DNA of 38,168 bases from the NCBI RefSeq assembly GCF_013401435.1, contig NZ_JACBGN010000041.1, forward strand, positions 1-38,168. The letters run 5' to 3'. Of the stretch, positions 30,498 to 38,168 are shown piece after piece. Below the pieces are notes generated by a model. The model was not told the DNA's origin. It did not search any database and saw only the letters and a list, made by a program, of their open reading frames with translations. The position numbers and the translations under genes are program-made. The DNA is from Streptomyces sp. BR123 (GTDB lineage: Bacteria; Actinomycetota; Actinomycetes; Streptomycetales; Streptomycetaceae). Every line of letters begins with the position of its first letter. Positions within the stretch are counted from its first letter, which is position 1.

Positions 30498-31309
30498 ACG
30501 GAGCGAGCCGCGAGGCGCTGCACGCCTCCCGCGAGCGCCTCGACGCGCTGACGGACAACACGTCCGTCGACGCGGCGAAGCTCGCCGGTGAGCTGGCCGC
30601 CGTCACCGCGCTGCTCGACCGCGAGGTCTCGCTGCGTCGGGTCCTCACGGACCCGGCGCAGCCGGGTGAGGCCAAGGCCGAGCTGGCCGCACGGCTGCTG
30701 GGCGGCCAGGTGGGCGGGGAGACCCTCGACCTGGTGTCCGGCATGGTGCGCTCCCGCTGGTCGCAGTCCCGCGACCTGGTGGACGCGCTGGAGGAGCTGG
30801 CGGCCACCGCCGACCTCACCGCGGCGCAGAAGGCCGGCGCACTCGACGACGTCGAGGACGAGATCTTCCGCTTCGGCCGGATCCTCGCCTCGAACCCCGA
30901 GCTGCGCGCCGCCCTGACCGACCGCAAGGCGACCGTCTCCGCCAAGAGCGCGCTGCTCCGCAGCCTGCTCGGCGGCAAGGCGAACGCCGCCACCGAGCGC
31001 CTGGTGACGCGACTGGTCACCCACCCGCGTGGACGTAGCCTGGAAGCGGGACTCGAGTCCCTTTCCAAGCTCGCCGCCGAGCGCCGCGACCGCATGGTCG
31101 CCACCGTGACCACCGCGGTTCCGCTCAGCGACGCGCAGAAGCAGCGTCTCGGCGCGGTGCTGGCCAAGCTGTACGGCCGCCAGATGCACCTGAACCTCGA
31201 CGTGGACCCCGAGGTCCTCGGCGGGATCGTGGTGCAGGTGGGCGACGAGGTCATCGACGGTTCCACCTCGAACCGACTGGCCGAGGCCGCTCGCCGCATG
31301 GCCGGCTGA
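30494..31309 (+). CDS. atpH: F1Fo ATP synthase subunit delta
   Basis: Subunit delta connects the peripheral stalk to the top of the alpha3beta3 ring. At 271 aa it is the long actinobacterial form, compared with about 177 in E. coli. The N-terminal part carries extra helices (ASREALHASRERLDALTDN...). The C-terminal OSCP signature is VDPEVLGGIVVQVGDEVIDGSTSNRL. The ATG overlaps the atpF stop. A 138-nt gap with hairpins separates it from atpA. Confidence 0.96.
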   Translation: MNGASREALHASRERLDALTDNTSVDAAKLAGELAAVTALLDREVSLRRVLTDPAQPGEAKAELAARLLGGQVGGETLDLVSGMVRSRWSQSRDLVDALEELAATADLTAAQKAGALDDVEDEIFRFGRILASNPELRAALTDRKATVSAKSALLRSLLGGKANAATERLVTRLVTHPRGRSLEAGLESLSKLAAERRDRMVATVTTAVPLSDAQKQRLGAVLAKLYGRQMHLNLDVDPEVLGGIVVQVGDEVIDGSTSNRLAEAARRMAG

Positions 31310-31447
31310 CCAGCCGAGCAGTCACCAAACAGAACACAGCATTCCTAGCGGCCCGGTTGGGCCGTGCAGAACTTGCAGAAGATTCCTGGGGGTCGCCCCC
31401 AGACCCCTAAGAAACTTCGGGCCCAACAAGGAGAGCAGGGAACCCAG
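31310..31447 (+). promoter_or_regulatory. Structured atpH-atpA intergenic region
   Basis: It contains hairpin CTGGGGG-TCG-CCCCCAG (31386-31402) and hairpin GGCCC-GGTT-GGGCC (31350-31363). GTTGGGCC (31356-31363) can instead pair with GGCCCAAC (31420-31427), which directly abuts the atpA AAGGAG (31428-31433). The alternative folds may tune atpA translation. No gene is seen here. Confidence 0.45.
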
Positions 31448-33034
31448 ATGGCGGAGCTCACGATCCGGCCGGAGGAGATCCGGGACGCACTGGAGACCTT
31501 TGTCCAGTCGTACCAGCCGGACGCGGCCTCGCGCGAGGAGGTCGGCACGGTCAGCGTTGCCGGTGACGGCATCGCGAAGGTGGAGGGCCTGCCCTCCACC
31601 ATGGCGAACGAGCTGCTGAAGTTCGAGGACGGCACCCTCGGCCTCGCCCTCAACCTCGAGGAGCGCGAGATCGGTGCCATCGTCCTCGGCGAGTTCAGCG
31701 GTATCGAGGAGGGCCAGCCGGTGCAGCGCACCGGTGAGGTGCTCTCCGTCGGCGTCGGCGAGGGCTACCTCGGCCGCGTTGTCGACCCGCTCGGCAACCC
31801 GATCGACGGCCTCGGCGAGATCGCGACCGAGGGCCGCCGCGCCCTCGAGCTGCAGGCCCCGGGCGTCATGGCGCGCAAGTCCGTGCACGAGCCCATGGAG
31901 ACGGGCTACAAGGCCGTCGACGCCATGACGCCGGTCGGCCGCGGCCAGCGTCAGCTGATCATCGGTGACCGCCAGACGGGCAAGACCGCCCTGGCCATCG
32001 ACACGATCATCAACCAGCGTGACAACTGGCGCTCGGGCGACGTCAACAAGCAGGTCCGCTGCATCTACGTCGCCATCGGCCAGAAGGGCTCCACCATCGC
32101 TTCCGTGCGCGCCGCGCTGGAAGAGGCGGGCGCCCTGGAGTACACGACCATCGTCGCCGCCCCGGCGTCGGACCCGGCCGGCTTCAAGTACCTTGCGCCG
32201 TACACCGGTTCCGCCATCGGTCAGCACTGGATGTACCAGGGCAAGCACGTCCTGATCGTCTTCGACGACCTGTCGAAGCAGGCCGACGCCTACCGCGCCG
32301 TGTCCCTGCTGCTGCGCCGCCCGCCGGGCCGTGAGGCCTACCCGGGTGACGTCTTCTACCTGCACTCCCGCCTGCTGGAGCGCTGCGCCAAGCTCTCCGA
32401 CGAGATGGGTGCCGGTTCGATGACCGGTCTGCCGATCGTCGAGACCAAGGCCAACGACGTCTCGGCGTTCATCCCGACCAACGTCATCTCCATCACCGAC
32501 GGCCAGTGCTTCCTGGAGTCCGACCTGTTCAACGCCGGCCAGCGTCCGGCCCTGAACGTCGGTATCTCGGTCTCCCGTGTCGGTGGCTCCGCCCAGCACA
32601 AGGCCATGAAGCAGATCTCCGGCCGCCTGCGCGTGGACCTCGCCCAGTACCGCGAGCTGGAGGCGTTCGCCGCCTTCGGTTCCGACCTGGACTCCGCGTC
32701 GAAGTCCGCGCTGGAGCGCGGCAAGCGCATGGTCGAGCTGCTGAAGCAGGCCCAGTACGAGCCGATGCCGGTTCAGGAGCAGGTCGTCTCCATCTGGGCC
32801 GGCACCACCGGCAAGATGGACGACGTCCCGGTCGAGGACATCCGTCGCTTCGAGTCCGAGCTGCTGGAGCACCTGCGCCACAACCGCAAGGAACTCCTCA
32901 CCTCGATCCGCGAGGGCGGCAAGATGTCGGACGACACCCTGCAGTCCGTCGCCGACGCGATCGCCGACTTCAAGAAGCAGTTCGAGACCTCGGACGGCAA
33001 GCTTCTGGGCGAAGACGCGCCGGTGGCCAAGTAA
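31448..33034 (+). CDS. atpA: F1Fo ATP synthase subunit alpha
   Basis: The non-catalytic nucleotide-binding subunit is 528 aa, normal in length for actinobacteria. Walker A is GDRQTGKT (residues 173-180). The DELSEAD-like Walker B region reads [40 protein letters not shown] and the arginine-finger region [14 protein letters not shown] are intact. The ATG at 31448 is supported by homology from [22 protein letters not shown] lies 14 nt upstream, with GGGA closer. A C-terminal extension of about 20 residues ([14 protein letters not shown]) is typical of actinobacterial alpha, where the C-terminus limits ATP hydrolysis in mycobacteria (family knowledge). Confidence 0.98.
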   Translation: MAELTIRPEEIRDALETFVQSYQPDAASREEVGTVSVAGDGIAKVEGLPSTMANELLKFEDGTLGLALNLEEREIGAIVLGEFSGIEEGQPVQRTGEVLSVGVGEGYLGRVVDPLGNPIDGLGEIATEGRRALELQAPGVMARKSVHEPMETGYKAVDAMTPVGRGQRQLIIGDRQTGKTALAIDTIINQRDNWRSGDVNKQVRCIYVAIGQKGSTIASVRAALEEAGALEYTTIVAAPASDPAGFKYLAPYTGSAIGQHWMYQGKHVLIVFDDLSKQADAYRAVSLLLRRPPGREAYPGDVFYLHSRLLERCAKLSDEMGAGSMTGLPIVETKANDVSAFIPTNVISITDGQCFLESDLFNAGQRPALNVGISVSRVGGSAQHKAMKQISGRLRVDLAQYRELEAFAAFGSDLDSASKSALERGKRMVELLKQAQYEPMPVQEQVVSIWAGTTGKMDDVPVEDIRRFESELLEHLRHNRKELLTSIREGGKMSDDTLQSVADAIADFKKQFETSDGKLLGEDAPVAK

Positions 33035-33054
33035 CGACGGAAGGGACCTGACTC

Positions 33055-33972
33055 ATGGGAGCCCAGCTCCGGGTCTACAAGCGTCGCATCCGATCCGTTA
33101 CCGCGACCAAGAAGATCACCAAGGCGATGGAGATGATCGCCGCCTCGCGCATCGTCAAGGCGCAGCGCCAGGTGGCGGCCTCCACGCCGTACGCGACCGA
33201 GCTCACCCGTGCGGTGACCGCGGTGGCGACGGGGTCCAACACCAAGCACCCGCTCACCACGGGGGCGGAGGCCCCGGTGCGGGCGGCCGTGCTGCTGCTC
33301 ACGAGCGACCGTGGTCTGGCCGGCGGCTACTCGTCCAACGCCATCAAGGCGGCGGACCGGCTGACGGAGCGGCTGCGCAGCGAGGGCAAGGAGGTCGACC
33401 ACTACATCGTCGGCCGCAAGGGTGTCGCCTACTACGGCTTCCGTGAGCGCAAGGTCGCGGACAGCTGGACCGGCTTCACCGACAGCCCGACCTACGCGAA
33501 CGCCAAGGCCGTGGCCGCACCGCTCATCGAGGCCATCTCCCGGGAGACGGCCGAGGGCGGCGTGGACGAGCTGCACATCGTCTTCACGGAGTTCGTGTCG
33601 ATGATGACGCAGAACCCGGTGGACGACCGGATGCTGCCGCTCAGCCTTGAGAAGGCGCAGGAGGAGACGGCCGGCAAGGGCGAGGTCCTGCCGCTGTTCG
33701 ACTTCGAGCCGTCGGCGGAGGACGTCCTCGACGCCCTGCTGCCGCGCTACGTCGAGAGCCGCGTGTACAACGCGCTGCTGCAGGCCGCTGCTTCCGAGCA
33801 CGCTGCCCGCCGCCGTGCGATGAAGTCGGCGACCGACAACGCCGGTGAGCTCATCACGAACCTCACCCGGCTTGCCAACGCGGCCCGCCAGGCCGAAATC
33901 ACCCAGGAAATCAGCGAGATCGTCGGTGGCTCCGCAGCCCTGGCCGACGCGAACGCGGGGAGTGACAAGTAA
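33055..33972 (+). CDS. atpG: F1Fo ATP synthase subunit gamma
   Basis: The central rotor shaft is 305 aa. The N-terminal helix [33 protein letters not shown] and the C-terminal helix [43 protein letters not shown] form the coiled-coil axle. The globular centre holds [25 protein letters not shown] ribosome-binding site precedes the ATG. The TAA stop is immediately followed, with no gap, by the GTG start of atpD. Confidence 0.98.
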   Translation: MGAQLRVYKRRIRSVTATKKITKAMEMIAASRIVKAQRQVAASTPYATELTRAVTAVATGSNTKHPLTTGAEAPVRAAVLLLTSDRGLAGGYSSNAIKAADRLTERLRSEGKEVDHYIVGRKGVAYYGFRERKVADSWTGFTDSPTYANAKAVAAPLIEAISRETAEGGVDELHIVFTEFVSMMTQNPVDDRMLPLSLEKAQEETAGKGEVLPLFDFEPSAEDVLDALLPRYVESRVYNALLQAAASEHAARRRAMKSATDNAGELITNLTRLANAARQAEITQEISEIVGGSAALADANAGSDK

Positions 33973-35424
<1,452 letters not shown>

Positions 35425-35458
35425 CCCGGGGCGCTCCTGCGAGTGCCTCCGGTTCGAA

Positions 35459-35490
35459 GGTTCCCTCCCGGTCACGGCCGGGAGGGGACC
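35459..35490 (+). terminator. First stem-loop between atpD and atpC
   Basis: A 13-bp stem with one G-U pair (35459-35471 with 35478-35490) has a TCACGG loop, 34 bp after the atpD stop. Confidence 0.75.
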
Positions 35491-35493
35491 TCT

Positions 35494-35522
35494 GAGAGGG
35501 GCGGGTGTGTCCCGTCCCTCTC
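35494..35522 (+). terminator. Second stem-loop between atpD and atpC
   Basis: A 12-bp stem with one G-U pair (35494-35505 with 35511-35522) has a TGTGT loop, 3 nt after the first stem. Together they look like partial or full termination before atpC. Confidence 0.65.
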
Positions 35523-35533
35523 CCCACGCCCAT

Positions 35534-35539
35534 TAGAAT
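35534..35539 (+). promoter_or_regulatory. Candidate internal promoter -10 (TAGAAT) for atpC
   Basis: TAGAAT is a near-consensus -10 just after the two stems and 50 bp before the atpC TTG. No clear -35 is seen, since that area is occupied by the second stem. Confidence 0.45.
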
Positions 35540-35588
35540 TTGACCCAACACCCGGCTGACCCGCCGGGTGGTGACCCGAGGAGCCACC

Positions 35589-35963
35589 TTGGCTGCTGAG
35601 CTGCACGTCGAGCTGGTCGCGGCGGACCGGAGTGTCTGGTCCGGTGCGGCCACCCTGGTCGTCGCCCGCACCACGTCCGGCGACATCGGCGTCATGCCCG
35701 GTCACCAGCCGCTTCTCGGTGTGCTGGAATCGGGCCCGGTGACCATCCGTACCAGCGAGGGCGGCACTGTCGTCGCCGCGGTGCACGGCGGATTCATCTC
35801 GTACGCGGACAACAAGCTGTCCATGCTGGCCGAGATCGCCGAGCTCGCGGACGAGATTGACGTCCAGCGGGCGGAGCGGGCACTGGAGCGCGCGAAGGCG
35901 GAGGCCGACGCGGCCGCCGAGCGTCGCGCGGATGTCCGGCTGCGCGCGGTCGCGGGGCGCTGA
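35589..35963 (+). CDS. atpC: F1Fo ATP synthase subunit epsilon
   Basis: Epsilon sits at the foot of the rotor and inhibits ATP hydrolysis. This 124-aa protein has the N-terminal beta-sandwich (AAELHVELVAADRSVWSGAATLVVARTTSGDIGVMPGHQPLLGVLESG). Two C-terminal helices follow (about residues 88-120, EIDVQRAERALERAKAEADAAAERRADVRLRAV). The start is TTG with GAGGAGCC upstream; a GTG seven codons earlier is possible but overlaps a small hairpin (35549-35570). It is separated from atpD by 164 bp with two stems, so it may be expressed below the other F1 genes. Confidence 0.96.
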   Translation: MAAELHVELVAADRSVWSGAATLVVARTTSGDIGVMPGHQPLLGVLESGPVTIRTSEGGTVVAAVHGGFISYADNKLSMLAEIAELADEIDVQRAERALERAKAEADAAAERRADVRLRAVAGR

Positions 35964-35986
35964 GCCCCGTACCGAACAGGTTGAGA

Positions 35987-36036
35987 CCTCAGCCGCGGTC
36001 CGTTCCGGAATTTTCCGGGACGGGTCGCGGCTGAGG
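35987..36036. terminator. Strong terminator ending the atp operon
   Basis: A 22-bp stem with three G-U pairs (35987-36008 with 36015-36036) has an AATTTT loop, 23 bp after atpC. Confidence 0.88.
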
Positions 36037-36091
36037 CGATGTACGTCCCTTTTCATGTGCGGTATGTCGATGAGCGAGGAGGTCGGTGAAG

Positions 36092-36538
36092 ATGCTCCTC
36101 GCTCTGCTTGTGAGCGGCCTGGTCGTAGCCCTGGTGGTGATCGGCCTGTTCGTGTTCGGGCTGCGGCGCAGACTGATCCAGCGCTCCGGCGGCACCTTCG
36201 ACTGCTCCTTGCGCTGGGGGGTGGCCGACAAGCCGGACCTCTCCGGCAAGGGCTGGGTCTACGGGGTCGCCCGCTACAGCGGTGACCGCATCGACTGGTT
36301 CCGCGTCTTCTCGTACTCGCCGCGGCCGCGCCGACTGCTGCAGCGGGACTCGATCGAGGTGGTCTCGCGCCGGGCTCCCGAGGGCGAGGAGGAGCTGGCG
36401 CTGCTGTCCGACGCCGTCGTGCTCGGCTGTACCCATCAGGGGACCCGCCTGGAGCTGGCGATGAGCGAGGACGCGCTGACCGGGTTCCTGGCCTGGCTGG
36501 AGGCGGCGCCTCCCGGACAACGGGTGAATGTCGCCTGA
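36092..36538 (+). CDS. DUF2550 family membrane-anchored protein
   Basis: This 148-aa protein has one N-terminal transmembrane helix (about residues 2-23, LLALLVSGLVVALVVIGLFVFG). A conserved cytoplasmic or membrane-proximal domain follows (RRRLIQRSGGTFDCSLRW, GKGWVYGVARYSGDRIDWFRVFSYSPRPRR, ELALLSDAVVLGCTHQGTRLELAMSEDALTGFLAWLEAAPPGQRVNVA). It is the actinobacterial DUF2550 family that commonly follows atpC; the function is unknown. The ATG at 36092 (GAGGAGG 9 nt upstream) is preferred over a GTG two codons earlier. The last six codons are the beginning of a tandem repeat (36522-36670). Confidence 0.9.
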   Translation: MLLALLVSGLVVALVVIGLFVFGLRRRLIQRSGGTFDCSLRWGVADKPDLSGKGWVYGVARYSGDRIDWFRVFSYSPRPRRLLQRDSIEVVSRRAPEGEEELALLSDAVVLGCTHQGTRLELAMSEDALTGFLAWLEAAPPGQRVNVA

Positions 36539-36670
36539 GAATTCCTTGCCCGTTGGGTGGGGGTCCCCCCGGACGGAGTCTGGGGGAGGGTGAATGTCGC
36601 CTGAGAATTCCTTGCCCGTTGGGTGGGGGTCCCCCGGACGGGGTCCGGGGGAGGGCGAACGTCGCCCGAG
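36522..36670 (+). repeat. Tandem 66-bp duplication of the DUF2550 gene end plus its terminator
   Basis: Copy 1 (36522-36587, 66 bp) and copy 2 (36588-36652, 65 bp) are nearly identical. A third truncated copy (36653-36670) has three T-to-C changes over 18 bp. Each copy begins with the codons for RVNVA-stop and contains a hairpin: CCCCCGGAC-GGA-GTCTGGGGG in copy 1, and a perfect TCCCCCGGAC-GGG-GTCCGGGGGA in copy 2. The stop codon in use is 36536-36538. The hairpin is like the G/C-run terminator repeats dispersed in Streptomyces genomes (family knowledge). Confidence 0.88.
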
Positions 36671-36709
36671 GGCGGCCATCGGCGTACCGGCGTACGGACC
36701 TGACGTGAG

Positions 36710-36751
36710 GAAGCCGGGGAGACGGGGGGCGGATCCCGTCTTCCCGGCTTC
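36710..36751 (-). terminator. Terminator downstream of the chitinase gene
   Basis: A 17-bp stem with one G-U pair (36710-36726 with 36735-36751) has an 8-nt loop, 27 bp beyond the chitinase stop on the minus strand. It also backs up the DUF2550 terminators on the plus strand. Confidence 0.8.
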
Positions 36752-36778
36752 GTCGTTCACCGGCTCAGTGGGCGGGGG

Positions 36779-38168
36779 TCACCGCAGGCCGGCGTGGACG
36801 GCGGCGGCGAGTTCGCCGTTCGCGGTGTCGCCGCTGAACTCCCAGTAGAAGGCGCCCCTGAGCCCCTGCTGCTTGGCCCAGGCCGTCTTTCCGGCGATGG
36901 TGGCGGGGGTGTCGTAGCTCCACCAGTTGCTTCCGCACTTGGCGTAGGCGGTGCCGGCGATCGTGCCGGTGGCGGGGCAGCTGTTCTTGAGCACCTTGTA
37001 GTCCTCGATGCCCTGCTCGTACGTGCCCTGGGCCGGGCCGGTGGCGGTGCCGCCGGGGGCCGCCTGGGTGACGCCGGTCCAGCCGCGGCCGTAGAAGCCG
37101 ATGCCGAGGTTGAGCTTGCTGCCCGGGACGCCCTTGGCCTTGAGCTTGGCGACGGCTTCGGCGGAGTTGAAGCCGGCCTGCGGGATCCCGGCGTACGGGG
37201 TGAGCGGGGAGTGCGGGGCGGTCGGGCCCTGGGCGGCCCAGGCGCCGAAGAAGTCGTACGTCATGACGTTGTAGAAGTCCGCGTACCGGGCGGCTCCCGC
37301 GTAGTCGGCCTTGTCGATCTTGCCGCCGTCGGAGGCGTCGGCCGTGATGGCCGCGGTGACCAGGTTGGCGGCGCCGAACTTGGCCTTCATGGCCTGCATC
37401 ATGTGGGTGAAGGCGGCGGCTCCCGAGGTGTCGCAGCTCAGGCCGCAGGCGTTCGGGTACTCCCAGTCCAGGTCGATGCCGTCGAAGACGTCGGCCCAGC
37501 GCGGGTCCTCGACCAGGTCGTAGCAGGACTGGGCGAAGGCGGCCGGGTTCGCCGCGGCCTGGCCGAAGCCGCCGGACCAGGTCCAGCCGCCGAAGGACCA
37601 CAGGACCTTGAGGTGCGGGTACTGGGCCTTGAGCTTGCGCAGCTGGTTGAAGTTGCCGCGCAGCGGCTGGTCCCAGGTGTCGGCCTTGCCGTCGACGCTC
37701 TGGTCGGCGGTGTAGGCCTTGTCGTGGTCGGCGTAGGCGTCGCCGATGGTGCACTTGCCGCCCTGGACGTTGCCGAAGGCGTAGTTGATGTGCGTGATCT
37801 TCGCGGCGGTGCCGGAGGTGACCAGGTTCTTCACGTGGTAGTTGCGTCCGTAGACGCCCCAGTTGGTGAAGTAGCCGAGCGTGACCTTGTCCCCCGGGTC
37901 GGGCGGGACCGTGCCGCCGGGGGTCGTGACCGTCAGGGTGCCGGAGGAGGGCCCGGTCTGGCCGGCGGTGTCGCGGGCGGTGACGGAGTACGTGTACGCG
38001 GTGCCCTTGGTCAGGCCGGTGTCGGCGTACGAGGTCCCGGTGACCGTCGCGATCTTCGCGGCGCCGCGGTACACGTCGTAGTCCTTGACGCCCTTGTCGT
38101 CGGTGGCCGCGGCCCAGGACAGGCCCACCGAGGTCTCGGTGACCGGGCCGGCGGAGGGGGTGCCGGGG
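36779..38168 (-). CDS. chiC: Glycoside hydrolase family 18 chitinase with fibronectin type III domain (5' part beyond the window)
   Basis: This secreted endo-chitinase type enzyme is partial; the N-terminus, signal peptide and any chitin-binding module lie beyond 38168. The visible part has a FnIII domain (about 38168-37906, TSVGLSWAAATDDKGVKDYDVYRG...TARDTAGQTG). A short Pro/Gly linker and a GH18 barrel follow, from VTLGYFTNWGVYGRNYHVKNL. The catalytic DGIDLDWEYP is at 37454-37483, with the acid Glu codon at 37460-37462. SFGGWTWSGGFGQAA is the SxGG motif. VMTYDFFGAW, GIGFYGRGWTGV and GAFYWEFSGD complete the barrel. The architecture and its place after DUF2550 match S. coelicolor chiC (SCO5376, from memory), hence the symbol. 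FnIII-GH18 order is typical of Streptomyces chitinases. Confidence 0.9.
   Translation of the reverse strand, partial: PGTPSAGPVTETSVGLSWAAATDDKGVKDYDVYRGAAKIATVTGTSYADTGLTKGTAYTYSVTARDTAGQTGPSSGTLTVTTPGGTVPPDPGDKVTLGYFTNWGVYGRNYHVKNLVTSGTAAKITHINYAFGNVQGGKCTIGDAYADHDKAYTADQSVDGKADTWDQPLRGNFNQLRKLKAQYPHLKVLWSFGGWTWSGGFGQAAANPAAFAQSCYDLVEDPRWADVFDGIDLDWEYPNACGLSCDTSGAAAFTHMMQAMKAKFGAANLVTAAITADASDGGKIDKADYAGAARYADFYNVMTYDFFGAWAAQGPTAPHSPLTPYAGIPQAGFNSAEAVAKLKAKGVPGSKLNLGIGFYGRGWTGVTQAAPGGTATGPAQGTYEQGIEDYKVLKNSCPATGTIAGTAYAKCGSNWWSYDTPATIAGKTAWAKQQGLRGAFYWEFSGDTANGELAAAVHAGLR

Overview
The window is GC-rich actinobacterial DNA and almost certainly comes from a Streptomyces chromosome. Evidence: third-codon-position GC bias, frequent GTG/TTG starts, leaderless promoters with a TANNNT -10 just before the start codon, several Streptomyces-specific small families (DUF6479, DUF6243, DUF2550), NrtL, and the order lysA-hom-thrC-thrB-rho-LCP-rpmE-prfA-prmC-sua5-PTP-glyA-wecA-atpIBEFHAGDC-DUF2550-chitinase. 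From memory this matches the S. coelicolor SCO5353-SCO5376 block.

Layout. Positions 1-3.2 kb hold a bacterial NHEJ module: ku, divergent from a split LigD made of a polymerase-domain protein and a ligase-domain protein that overlap by 4 nt. Positions 3.3-10 kb are accessory. They carry small Streptomyces proteins, a phosphoribosyltransferase/hydrolase pair, a 756-aa orphan, and three decayed genes: an XdhC tail, a frameshifted membrane protein and a tyrosine-integrase C-terminus. The decayed integrase lies on the 3' side of a tRNA-Arg(CCG) gene, which suggests a former integrative-element site. Positions 10.3-17.2 kb carry an orphan response regulator, nrtL and the aspartate-family genes lysA, hom, thrC and thrB. 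Positions 17.2-27.8 kb carry rho with a long C-rich leader, an LCP cell-wall ligase, rpmE, a translation-termination/tRNA-modification run (prfA, prmC, sua5), a phosphatase-like protein lacking its nucleophilic Cys, a serine hydroxymethyltransferase and a WecA-type transferase. Positions 28.1-36.0 kb are the complete F1Fo ATP synthase operon, preceded by a Rex-like operator. The window ends with DUF2550, a tandem terminator repeat and a GH18 chitinase that runs off the right edge.

How the genes work together. lysA, hom, thrC and thrB share the aspartate pathway. prfA and prmC are a substrate/methylase pair. The nine atp genes encode all subunits of one enzyme plus AtpI. Ku and the two LigD parts form one repair pathway.

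I found no CRISPR array, no intact mobile element, no biosynthetic gene cluster and no recognisable defence system, and nothing I would call a clearly new system. The most interesting items are the Cys-to-Ser phosphatase homologue, the palindrome at the glyA start, the Rex-like site before atpI, a consensus-type SigR promoter before rpmE, stacked hairpins before atpC, the duplicated gene end plus terminator after DUF2550, the 96-bp inverted-repeat element before thrB, and the relic integrase beside tRNA-Arg.
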